Both the position numbers and the translations under genes were made by a program. 64,000 bases of DNA from Nocardia mexicana NBRC 108244. GTDB lineage: Bacteria > Actinomycetota > Actinomycetes > Mycobacteriales > Mycobacteriaceae. Under the pieces are notes generated by a model that saw nothing but the letters and a program-made list of their open reading frames with translations, did no database searches and had not been told where the DNA came from. The DNA lies in assembly GCF_001613165.1 (NCBI RefSeq), contig NZ_BDBV01000046.1, positions 62,001 through 126,000 on the forward strand, given 5' to 3'. This document shows positions 27,340-34,318 of this stretch, in pieces. Numbering within the stretch: the first letter of the stretch is position 1; every line of letters starts with the position of its first letter.

Positions 27340-28395
27340 TCAGCGGTCGTCGGGGGCGATTTCGCCGGAGCCGCGCACCAGCAGACGGGTGGGGATCACC
27401 TCGTGCCGGGGCCGGGAGCTATCGCCGTCCAGGCGGGTGAACAAGATTTCCGCCGCGGTGTGGCCGATGGCGCCGGGATCCTGGGCGACGGCGGTGAGGG
27501 CGGGGTGCAGCAGTTCGGCGAGGGGGAGATCATCGAACCCGATGAGCGCGATCTCGTTGTGCAGGCCGCGTTTCTGAATGGCCCGCAGGGCGCCGAGGGT
27601 GATCATGTTCTGGGCGCTGAACAGCGCGGTGGGGCGACCGGGGCCCGACAGCAGCGCCTCGGCGGCGGCCTCGGCGGCCGCGGGGGAGTGCAGGTCGGTT
27701 CGGACGAGCGCGGGGTCGAGGGTGACTCCGGTGCGGGCCAGCCCCTCGACGTAACCCGCGTAGCGTTCGGCCGCCGTCCAGATCGACTGCAGGTCACCGA
27801 GATAGGCGATGCGGCGATGGCCGTGGGCGGCGAGGTGTTCGACGGCCCGGCGGGCGCCGTCGCGGTTGTCGGCGGTGACGCTGTCGATACCGGCGACGGC
27901 CGGGCCGCGGTCGACGAACACGATGGGGGTGCCGCGCTGCTGCTCGCGCAGCAGCAGGCCGTGGTCGGTGCCGACCGGCATCACGATCAGCCCGTCGACC
28001 CGGCGGGACAGCAGCGCGTCGAGCACCTCGCGCTGCCGGACCGGATCCTCGTCGGTGCTCACCGCGAACACCAGGGTGCCGCGGCCGTGGGCGAAATCCT
28101 CGACCGCGCGGTGCAGGGCCGAGGCGTACGGGTTGGCGACATCCATCAGCAGCAGCCCGATCGCGGCCGTCTTCTGCCCGTGCCCGCGCAACGTGCTGGC
28201 GGCCAGATTGTGCCGGTAGTCGAGCATCGCGGCGGCGTCGGCGACCCGGGCGGTCAATTCCGGCGAAACCCCACCCTCGCCACGCACCACCCGCGACACT
28301 GTCTTGATGCTGACCCCGGCCAGCGCGGCAACCTCGCGCATGGTGGCACCGCGGCGCGGCGCACCCGGGTCCGACAACGCTGACATCACAACCAT
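27340..28395 (-). CDS. LacI family transcriptional repressor of the adjacent sugar transporter
   Basis: About 351 residues from ATG 28395. The N-terminal helix-turn-helix reads TMREVAALAGVSIKTVSRVV, followed by the hinge SPELTARVADAAAMLDYRHNLAASTLRG and a periplasmic-binding-like effector domain (IGLLLMDVANPYASALHRAVE through IALIGFDDLPLAELLHPALTAV). An open frame continues to 28434 but lacks a ribosome site; 28386 is another possible start. It is divergent from the sugar ABC operon. A perfect 14-base palindrome between them (28481-28494) has the CG-centred form typical of LacI operators. Confidence 0.92.
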   Translation of the reverse strand: MVVMSALSDPGAPRRGATMREVAALAGVSIKTVSRVVRGEGGVSPELTARVADAAAMLDYRHNLAASTLRGHGQKTAAIGLLLMDVANPYASALHRAVEDFAHGRGTLVFAVSTDEDPVRQREVLDALLSRRVDGLIVMPVGTDHGLLLREQQRGTPIVFVDRGPAVAGIDSVTADNRDGARRAVEHLAAHGHRRIAYLGDLQSIWTAAERYAGYVEGLARTGVTLDPALVRTDLHSPAAAEAAAEALLSGPGRPTALFSAQNMITLGALRAIQKRGLHNEIALIGFDDLPLAELLHPALTAVAQDPGAIGHTAAEILFTRLDGDSSRPRHEVIPTRLLVRGSGEIAPDDR

Positions 28396-28480
28396 TTTCG
28401 CCTTACGCCCCGCAAACGCCCTCTCGCCGAACATCTTAGAACGATTCTCTGGACGTGAGCTGGATCACGATCTATCGTCG

Positions 28481-28494
28481 TGACAACGTTGTCA
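28481..28494. promoter_or_regulatory. LacI-type operator TGACAACGTTGTCA
   Basis: Perfect 14-base palindrome with the central CG expected for LacI-family binding, 25 bases before the start of the binding-protein gene. A weaker AGAA-CGA-TTCT at 28438-28448 lies nearer the repressor gene. Confidence 0.8.
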
Positions 28495-28519
28495 TACGTA
28501 GTACCGCAGGAGCACATCG

Positions 28520-29539
28520 ATGTCCTCACGTGCCGTCCGCATCGCCTTCGCCGCTCTCTCCGCCGCGTCCCTCGCCTTCGCCGCCACCGCCTGCGGCAAC
28601 GGCGCGGGCGACGGCAAGATCACGGTCGGGCTGATCACCAAGACCGACACCAACCCGTTCTTCGTCAAGATGAAGGAGGGCGCGCAGCAGGAGGCCGACG
28701 CGGCGGGGGTCAAATTGCTCACGGCCGCAGGCAAATTCGACGGCGATAATGCCAGCCAGGTGACCGCGATCGAGAATATGGTCGCCGCGGGCGCACAGGG
28801 CATTCTCATCGCCGCCAGCGATACCAAGGCGATCGTCCCGGCCATCGAGAAGGCCCGCGCCAAGGATGTCGAGGTGATCGCGCTGGACACCCCGACCGAT
28901 CCGCAGAGCGCGGTCGATGCCCTGTTCGCCACCAACAACTTCACCGCCGGGCAGCTGATCGGCAAGTACGCCAAGGCGGTACAGGGCGACAGGCCCGCCA
29001 AGATCGCGATGATCGACCTGAATCCGGGCGTCACCGTAGGTGTGTTGCGGCACAACGGTTTTCTGTCCGGCTTCGGCGCGGCGCAGGCCACCGAGGAGAT
29101 GCGGCAGGACGTGAGCGCGCCGAACGTGGTGTGCGCCCAGCCCGCCCAGGGCGACCAGTCCAAGGCGCAGACGGCGATGGAGACCTGCCTGCAGAAGGAT
29201 CCGGATATCAACGTCGTCTACACCATCAACGAGCCCTCCGCGCTGGGCGCCTACACCGCGCTGAAGACGGCGGGCAGGGAGAACAACGCGCTGATCGTGT
29301 CGGTCGACGGCGGATGCAGCGGGGTGCAGGCGGTCAAGGACGGCAAGATCGCGGCCACCTCCCAGCAGTACCCGCTGAAGATGGCCAGCGAGGGTGTGAA
29401 GGCGGTGGTCGATCACGCCAAGAACGGCAAGAAGTCCGAGGGGTACACCGATACCGGCGTCACCCTGGTCACCGCGAAACCGCAAGGGGGAGTGGACTCC
29501 AAGGATGTGCAGTACGGGCTGGACAACTGCTGGGGGTGA
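28520..29539 (+). CDS. Sugar ABC transporter substrate-binding lipoprotein (FrcB/RbsB-like)
   Basis: Extracytoplasmic receptor of a monosaccharide importer, 339 residues. The signal peptide ends in FAATAC, a slightly unusual lipobox with the lipidated cysteine near residue 25. The body is a type I periplasmic-binding fold: ITVGLITKTDTNPFFVKMKEGAQ, AAGAQGILIAASDTKA and IVSVDGGCSGVQAVKDGKI. Family features place it with ribose/fructose/xylose receptors; the single-domain ATPase three genes down suggests the Frc (fructose) type. AGGAG precedes ATG 28520, and the LacI operator lies just upstream. Confidence 0.92.
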   Translation: MSSRAVRIAFAALSAASLAFAATACGNGAGDGKITVGLITKTDTNPFFVKMKEGAQQEADAAGVKLLTAAGKFDGDNASQVTAIENMVAAGAQGILIAASDTKAIVPAIEKARAKDVEVIALDTPTDPQSAVDALFATNNFTAGQLIGKYAKAVQGDRPAKIAMIDLNPGVTVGVLRHNGFLSGFGAAQATEEMRQDVSAPNVVCAQPAQGDQSKAQTAMETCLQKDPDINVVYTINEPSALGAYTALKTAGRENNALIVSVDGGCSGVQAVKDGKIAATSQQYPLKMASEGVKAVVDHAKNGKKSEGYTDTGVTLVTAKPQGGVDSKDVQYGLDNCWG

Positions 29540-29545
29540 AATCGC

Positions 29546-30541
29546 ATGACGACTACGTCCTCGACATCGACTCCGACACAGTCGATGTCGGCACTGACGC
29601 GGATCGTATCGCTGCCCAGTTTCGGGCCGATCGTGGCGATCGTCATCGCCGTGGTGTTCTTCGCCTCGCAGTCCGATCGTTTCCTCACCGGCGGCAACTT
29701 CTCGCTGATCGTGCAGCAGGTGATGGTGGTCGGGACGCTGGCGATCGGCCAGACGCTGATCATCCTGACCGCCGGAATCGACCTGTCCAACGGGGCGGTG
29801 ATGGCACTGGGCAATATCGTGATCACCAAACTGGCGGTCGATTCGGGGATGCCGCCGCTGTTGGCGATCGCGCTCGGGCTGGCGCTGACGGCCGGATTCG
29901 GTTTGCTGAACGGCTCTTTGGTGAGTTTCCTGCGGCTGCCGCCGTTCATCGTCACCCTCGGCATGTACGGCATCGCGTTCGCGCTCACCCACATCTACTC
30001 GCAGGAGCAGACGATCTCGGGGCTGCCGGATGCCCTGACGTACCTGGGTAAGACCTTCCCCGTGGGCGATACCGACATCACCTACGGCTCGGTCGCGATG
30101 CTGATCCTGTTCGCCGTCGCCTGGTATGTGCTGCGCCAGACCGCGGCGGGCCGTCACATCTACGCCGTCGGCAACAATCCGGAGGCCGCGCGGCTGACCG
30201 GAATCGACACGCGCCGTGTACTTCTGGGCGTCTACACCGCGGCGGGCCTGATCTACGGACTGGCGGCGCTGCTGCTGGTGGCGCGCACCGGCGTCGGCGA
30301 CCCCAATACCGGGCAGACCGACAATCTCGACTCGATCACCGCGGTGGTGCTGGGCGGCACCAGCCTGTTCGGCGGGCGCGGCAGCGTGATCGGCACGCTG
30401 CTGGGCGCCATGATCGTCGGCATCATCCGAAACGGCTTGCAGCTCATGGGTGTTGCGTCGATCTACCAGACCCTGATCACCGGCGTGCTGGTGATCGCGG
30501 CGGTGGCCATCGACCAGTTCAACCGCGGGAGGCAGCGATGA
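29546..30541 (+). CDS. Sugar ABC transporter permease (FrcC/RbsC-like)
   Basis: Membrane channel subunit, 331 residues, of the branched-chain/ribose permease superfamily. It has many hydrophobic helices and the conserved loops LIILTAGIDLSNGAVMALGN and FGGRGSVIGTLLGAMIVGIIRNGLQLMGV; the ARLTGIDTRRVLLGVY segment is the ATPase-coupling region. It begins six bases after the receptor gene and its stop overlaps the ATPase start (ATGA). Confidence 0.93.
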   Translation: MTTTSSTSTPTQSMSALTRIVSLPSFGPIVAIVIAVVFFASQSDRFLTGGNFSLIVQQVMVVGTLAIGQTLIILTAGIDLSNGAVMALGNIVITKLAVDSGMPPLLAIALGLALTAGFGLLNGSLVSFLRLPPFIVTLGMYGIAFALTHIYSQEQTISGLPDALTYLGKTFPVGDTDITYGSVAMLILFAVAWYVLRQTAAGRHIYAVGNNPEAARLTGIDTRRVLLGVYTAAGLIYGLAALLLVARTGVGDPNTGQTDNLDSITAVVLGGTSLFGGRGSVIGTLLGAMIVGIIRNGLQLMGVASIYQTLITGVLVIAAVAIDQFNRGRQR

Positions 30542-31323
30542 GCGAGCCGGTGCTGCAGGCCAAGGGTCTGGTGAAGCGGTACGGCCACGTCACCGCCCTG
30601 GACGGCGCCGATTTCGACCTGTACCCCAACGAGATCCTGGCGGTGATCGGCGATAACGGCGCGGGGAAGTCGACGCTGATCAAGGCGCTGTCGGGCGCGC
30701 TCATCCCGGACGCGGGCGAGATCTACCTCGACGGCGCCCGGGTGCGCTTCCGCCGCCCGATCGACGCGCGCCGCGCGGGTATCGAAACCGTATACCAGGA
30801 TCTGGCCGTCGCCCCGGCCCTCGATATCGCCGACAATCTGTTCCTCGGCCGGGAGGTGCGCCGCCGCGGCCTGCTCGGCTCGGTGTTCCGGATGGTCGAC
30901 AAGGACCGGATGCTGCGGGAATCCCAGGAGCACATGTCGAATCTGAAGATCGGCATCCGGTCGATGAAGCAGGCCGTCGAGACGCTGTCGGGCGGGCAGC
31001 GGCAGGGTGTGGCGGTGGCGCGCAGCGCGGCCTTCGCCCGGCACGTGGTGATCATGGACGAGCCGACCGCGGCCCTCGGCGTCAAGGAAACCGGCATGGT
31101 GCTGGACCTCATCCGCCAGGTCCGCGACCGCGGCCTCGCGGTGATCGTGATCAGCCACAACATGCCCAACGTGTTCGACATCGCCGACCGCGTCCACATC
31201 CAGCGCCTCGGCCGCCGGGTAGCGGTGATCCGCCCCCACGAATTCACCATGTCCGACGCCGTGGCGATCATGACCGGCGCGATGGCCGGGGAAGAGGTAG
31301 ACGACCACCGCGTCGGCAACTGA
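30538..31323 (+). CDS. Sugar ABC transporter ATP-binding protein, single-domain (FrcA-like)
   Basis: Energises the importer, 261 residues. Walker A GDNGAGKSTLIKAL, signature LSGGQRQGVAVARS, Walker B VVIMDEPTAALGVKE and switch VIVISHNMPNVFDIADR are all intact. Ribose-type importers normally use a ~500-residue ATPase with two nucleotide domains; one ~260-residue domain is the FrcA pattern and is the main reason for suggesting fructose. The last 42 bases (MAGEEVDDHRVGN) are duplicated at 33840-33881. Confidence 0.92.
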   Translation: MSEPVLQAKGLVKRYGHVTALDGADFDLYPNEILAVIGDNGAGKSTLIKALSGALIPDAGEIYLDGARVRFRRPIDARRAGIETVYQDLAVAPALDIADNLFLGREVRRRGLLGSVFRMVDKDRMLRESQEHMSNLKIGIRSMKQAVETLSGGQRQGVAVARSAAFARHVVIMDEPTAALGVKETGMVLDLIRQVRDRGLAVIVISHNMPNVFDIADRVHIQRLGRRVAVIRPHEFTMSDAVAIMTGAMAGEEVDDHRVGN

Positions 31324-31341
31324 GTTGTTCGAGTTGCTACG

Positions 31342-32196
31342 TCATCGGCTGAGTTCGTCGAGCGCGTCGAGGATCAATCGCCGAGCGTCCCGGCCGTAGA
31401 CAGCCGACTGTTTCAGCTCCTCGAACATGCGCGCATACAGGTGGCATTCTGCCGGTTGTGTGACCTGGATGGTCGCTGAGGGCGTCTCCAGTGCCACGAG
31501 GTCATCGTCGAAGATCCAGAACCCCGCCGAGGCCACGGCCTTGCGCTCGGTCATCAACGGGATGATGCCGATCGAGATGTTCGGCAGCGCCATCACCTCC
31601 AGCAGGCGACCCAACTGGCCAGCTTGTACATCGGCGCTGCCGAACCAGGTCCGCAATGCCTGTTCCTCCAGCAGGACCACGAAGCGTTTGCCGCCCCGCT
31701 GCAGGATGCGCTGCCGCTTCATCCGGACCGCGACCGCGTCTTCGATGTCGTTGGGCGTGCCGAGGAACCGTATCCAGAACGACAGCATGGCCGTGGAGTA
31801 TTCGGCCGTCTGGAACAGCCCGGGGATGACGTTGTGCTCGTAGATCCGGAATACCCGGGTCTGTTCGTACTTCTTGAGCGTGTGGGCGCCGAGGACCCGT
31901 TTCATGCCCGCGCGGCTCTGCCGCCGGAACTCCACGTACGCTTCGTCGACGGTGCGCAAGGTGGCAACGAGATCGGGTATTTGATCTTCGGCATTGCAGG
32001 CGAGGCACCATTGCTGGATGTCACGGTCGGTGGGCGCCTGGATGCCGTTCTCGATCTTCGACACTCGTGCGAAGTGCCACTCATTGGCCGCGCCGAGTTC
32101 ACGCACGGTGAGGCCGGCCGCATGGCGCAACTCGCGGAGACGGTTGCCGAGCGCACGCCGGGCCTCGTGTGCGGCGCTAGACGGGCTGGTATTCAC
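31342..32196 (-). CDS. XRE-type HTH protein with DUF5753 (Scr1 family antitoxin-like regulator)
   Basis: DNA-binding protein, 284 residues. The helix-turn-helix covers RLRELRHAAGLTVRELGAANEWHFARVSKIE near residues 17-47; the rest is the DUF5753 region (IYEHNVIPGLFQTAEYSTAML, VLLEEQALR, PNISIGIIPLM). Such proteins are very common in filamentous actinomycetes, often paired with small acidic partners, and are annotated as Scr1-type TA-like antitoxin regulators. GTG 32196 is used because it overlaps the upstream DUF6879 gene by 20 bases and family homology begins there. Part of the accessory cassette bracketed by the frcA-like tail repeats. Confidence 0.85.
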   Translation of the reverse strand: MNTSPSSAAHEARRALGNRLRELRHAAGLTVRELGAANEWHFARVSKIENGIQAPTDRDIQQWCLACNAEDQIPDLVATLRTVDEAYVEFRRQSRAGMKRVLGAHTLKKYEQTRVFRIYEHNVIPGLFQTAEYSTAMLSFWIRFLGTPNDIEDAVAVRMKRQRILQRGGKRFVVLLEEQALRTWFGSADVQAGQLGRLLEVMALPNISIGIIPLMTERKAVASAGFWIFDDDLVALETPSATIQVTQPAECHLYARMFEELKQSAVYGRDARRLILDALDELSR

Positions 32197-32695
32197 GGTG
32201 CGGTATCGCCAGCTGCCATATCGACTCGAATGCCGTGCGGCACAACCGGATGTCGTGAGGGTCGGTCGAGGTGGTCTTGTTGACGGCGAGTCCGTCACCG
32301 GCGTAGTGCAGGAAGATCACGAGCCGATCGTCGAGCAGATAGAAGTCGTTGCCCGGGATCCCGATCGACGACACGAGCCGCCGGGGAACCCAGCGAATGT
32401 CCTCGCCCGCACCGACCATCGGGTGAGCGACGCTGTACGACCACCGCTGATAGTCGCTCAGAGGTTCGGAAACGACGCGTGCCCGCCGCACCGCCCGCCC
32501 GGCGGCCACATGCTTGCGCACCGTGGCGCACCAGCTCTGCAACCATTCGAGATCGTCTGGCTCACCATCGGCCCACTTCTGCATGTACGGCAGCTCGACC
32601 GCGGTACCGTATGCATCCCGCGTCTCGAGGTGGACCGCTGCTGTATCGAATTCGGTTAGCAGACGGTCGAATTCGCCATCACTGATCGAAGTCAC
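32177..32695 (-). CDS. DUF6879 family protein
   Basis: A 172-residue protein of no known biochemical function. Recognisable family features are the N-terminal FDRLLTEFDTAAVHLETRDAY, the central RRARVVSEPLSDYQRWSY, HPMVGAGEDIRWVPRR, and NDFYLLDDRLVIFLHYAGDG. GTG 32695 with GGGAG just before it is taken as start. It overlaps its neighbours on both sides (about 17 and 20 bases), making a tight three-gene unit with the small protein upstream and the Scr1-type regulator downstream. In actinomycetes DUF6879 genes regularly accompany such regulators, suggesting a partner role, which is inference. Confidence 0.8.
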   Translation of the reverse strand: MTSISDGEFDRLLTEFDTAAVHLETRDAYGTAVELPYMQKWADGEPDDLEWLQSWCATVRKHVAAGRAVRRARVVSEPLSDYQRWSYSVAHPMVGAGEDIRWVPRRLVSSIGIPGNDFYLLDDRLVIFLHYAGDGLAVNKTTSTDPHDIRLCRTAFESIWQLAIPHREYQPV

Positions 32696-32897
32696 TATCT
32701 CCCTGCCCGAAGAACGGAACCAGCCTGTCGGGGATCTCGACGCACGATTCTCCATCCGGGATGCCCATCTGCGCCAGCGCCTCTGGGTCGGTGAAGACCC
32801 ACCCCTGGATGACCCAGGACTCCCGATCGGTGCGGTAGAGCGTCGGCGAGCCCGAAGGATTCGAGCCCGGATCCTTGGCAATGAACGTTAGACGCAT
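32679..32897 (-). CDS. Small hypothetical protein heading the DUF6879/XRE unit
   Basis: A 72-residue acidic protein. ATG 32897 is preceded by AGGGG at normal spacing, and it overlaps the next gene by 17 bases. It has no membrane segment or signal peptide. The tract FTDPEALAQMGIPDGESCVEIPDRLVPFF looks like a compact globular domain. It resembles the short proteins that commonly lead DUF6879 operons in actinomycetes; no function can be read. Confidence 0.7.
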   Translation of the reverse strand: MRLTFIAKDPGSNPSGSPTLYRTDRESWVIQGWVFTDPEALAQMGIPDGESCVEIPDRLVPFFGQGDSDFDQ

Positions 32898-33219
32898 GGT
32901 CGGCCCCTACGTAGTTCGTTGCGAAATGTTGCGCTTCTGGATTCCATATTCACCGCAGTATCTACACCTAGTCAAGAGTGAATCCAACACCAATACACAG
33001 CTGTACCTGTATTTTTGAGTCACTAGTTCAGTTTCTAGAAACATTTCGCAACATCCTTTCGGTCCCGTGCATCCCACACGTAGCGTTCGAAACGGCGGCT
33101 GGCTCCGGCGGCGGGTTGGTCCACCACAGTCGCGCGGATCCGCTAGCGGCGGTCCCGGGATCGGCCTGCCATCCATCGACGGGCGTCACCGGTAGAGCAA
33201 CAGATCGAGGGGACGGACG
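32898..33219. promoter_or_regulatory. AT-richer divergent promoter region of the accessory cassette
   Basis: About 320 bases without a gene, clearly less GC-rich than the surroundings. GTTGCGAAATGTT at 32918-32930 recurs inverted at 33040-33052 (AACATTTCGCAAC); one copy lies close to each divergent start. They look like operators, most likely of the cassette's HTH protein. An 89-residue frame on the minus strand across this region has no coding character. Confidence 0.6.
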
Positions 33220-33530
33220 ATGAGGGTGCATCCGACTGCATTGGCGTGGATCGACCTTGCTGTCAGCTCGTGGTCAGAGCTGGAGAATGTCAGAATCCGA
33301 AGGCTCGCACGACAGCTCGGTATCGCCTCTACTGGCCCCGTCCGTCTGTGCTGCCTCTGGTCGACCAGGTTCGTGCCGCGGATGTGGATGCGGTGATCGC
33401 ACCGTCGCCAAGCCATTTCGACGTGATCCAACTGCACGCGCTGATGTGCATCGTGGACATTGAAACCGCCCAACCACGAATGAGTTTCACTCGCTGGACC
33501 ACGTCCCCTTCCCTCTCTGGAGAGGCATGA
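33220..33530 (+). pseudogene. Frameshifted small protein gene of the accessory cassette
   Basis: The frame from ATG 33220 reads MRVHPTALAWIDLAVSSWSE..VRIRRLARQLG and then stops early. The sense continues in another frame (YRLYWPRPSVLPLVDQVRAADVDAVIAPSPSHFD..) to a stop at 33530 that overlaps the next gene by ATGA. Joining the frames near 33318-33325 gives one ~103-residue protein of a kind I recall as common in Nocardia, with a faintly resolvase-like RAADVDAVI core. So a single-base indel, genuine or a sequencing error, splits the gene. Function unknown. Confidence 0.6.
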
Positions 33531-33829
33531 GCACGGCGATGTGGTCGACACTCCTGGGTCTTGTCGTGATCCTCGGCGGTGCTGTGTACCTGCTGCTGAG
33601 CTTCGACGACGAAGACGTATGGGAGCCGGGCGAGGACTCTACACGGGTGGTCGAGGTCGTCGGGTGGCACCACGGACCGCCGCCGGAGCCCTTCACAGTG
33701 AAGGCTGCGCACCAGGTCATGCGTCAGCACAAGACGTGCCGCCGCCAGGACTGCGCACGGAAGCGCGCGGCCTGGGAGAGATTGGTCGAGGTCCGCCACG
33801 TCACGCCGGACTCCGGTCGGACGCAATAG
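33527..33829 (+). CDS. Small membrane-anchored hypothetical protein
   Basis: 100 residues with one N-terminal hydrophobic helix (residues about 5-25, LLGLVVILGGAVYLLLSF) followed by an acidic then basic soluble part containing two cysteines (CRRQDC). Its ATG overlaps the stop of the preceding frameshifted gene, which supports the second frame of that gene being the true C-terminus. No recognisable family. Confidence 0.65.
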   Translation: MSTAMWSTLLGLVVILGGAVYLLLSFDDEDVWEPGEDSTRVVEVVGWHHGPPPEPFTVKAAHQVMRQHKTCRRQDCARKRAAWERLVEVRHVTPDSGRTQ

Positions 33830-33839
33830 GGATGGAGTC

Positions 33840-33881
33840 GTGGCCGGGGAGGAGGTCGACGACTACCGGACCGGCAGCTGA
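33840..33881 (+). repeat. Duplicated 3' tail of the sugar ATPase gene
   Basis: The last 42 bases of the ATPase gene (31282-31323) recur here with about 34 of 42 identical, including the stop: VAGEEVDDYRTGS here against MAGEEVDDHRVGN there. No homology extends upstream. The two copies bracket the whole DUF6879/XRE/small-protein cassette. Confidence 0.8.
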
Positions 33882-33965
33882 GGTGCGGAAATCGAATTAC
33901 GGGGATGAAAACGCCTGCGGGGCAATGAATTCGGCCCTGCAGCGGTGCTGCCGGATGAATCGGAG

Positions 33966-34038
33966 AGCGGATGACGGGATTCGAACCCGCGACCCTCACC
34001 TTGGCAAGGTGATGCGCTACCAGCTGCGCTACATCCGC
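33966..34038 (-). tRNA. tRNA-Gly (anticodon GCC)
   Basis: Reads on the complement as a full 73-base cloverleaf: acceptor GCGGATG with CATCCGC, D arm GCGC..GCGC, anticodon stem TCACC/GGTGA with loop TTGCCAA (anticodon GCC), T arm GCGGG-TTCGAAT-CCCGT, discriminator T. CCA is not encoded. Its 3' end faces the accessory cassette, the side where integrating elements usually insert. Confidence 0.95.
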
Positions 34039-34318
34039 ATTTCGCACTCGGCGACGAGGGAAAGAATAGTCGATCGGCGAGGGCAACGACGAATCCCCAC
34101 GTCAGCGGTGGTGTGTGGGTCCCGTGAGTCGGGGCCGGGCCGCTTCGTCATTCCGGCGCGTTCTCGGCCGGGATCGAACCCGGCGGGCTCGGAGTGTTCC
34201 CCCGCACCCTCGAGTAGCTGCAAGTATGCTGCTTGCGTTCGTCGTGCGCGTCATTCGTGGGTTTCATGTTCCGGTTCCGTCAGCACACGGTCGCTGCGGA
34301 ACGACCTAGGAGGATGTG
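34039..34318. other. Upstream region of ctaD with a tRNA T-arm-like sequence
   Basis: No gene seen. GCCGGGATCGAACCCGGC at 34167-34184 looks like an isolated tRNA T arm on the complement, without the rest of a cloverleaf. The ctaD promoter must lie here but no clear consensus was identified. Confidence 0.4.

Noticed and set aside
32907..33176. An 89-residue minus-strand frame in the cassette promoter gap
   Set aside because: No ribosome site or family signature, and it covers both 13-mer operators.
33966..34038. Reading the tRNA as Ala(GGC)
   Set aside because: That comes from reading the anticodon on the plus strand; on the coding strand the loop is TTGCCAA, so the anticodon is GCC and the tRNA is Gly.
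34167..34184. T-arm-like GCCGGGATCGAACCCGGC as a second tRNA
   Set aside because: No D arm, anticodon arm or matching acceptor stem can be built around it; at most a tRNA fragment or chance hairpin.
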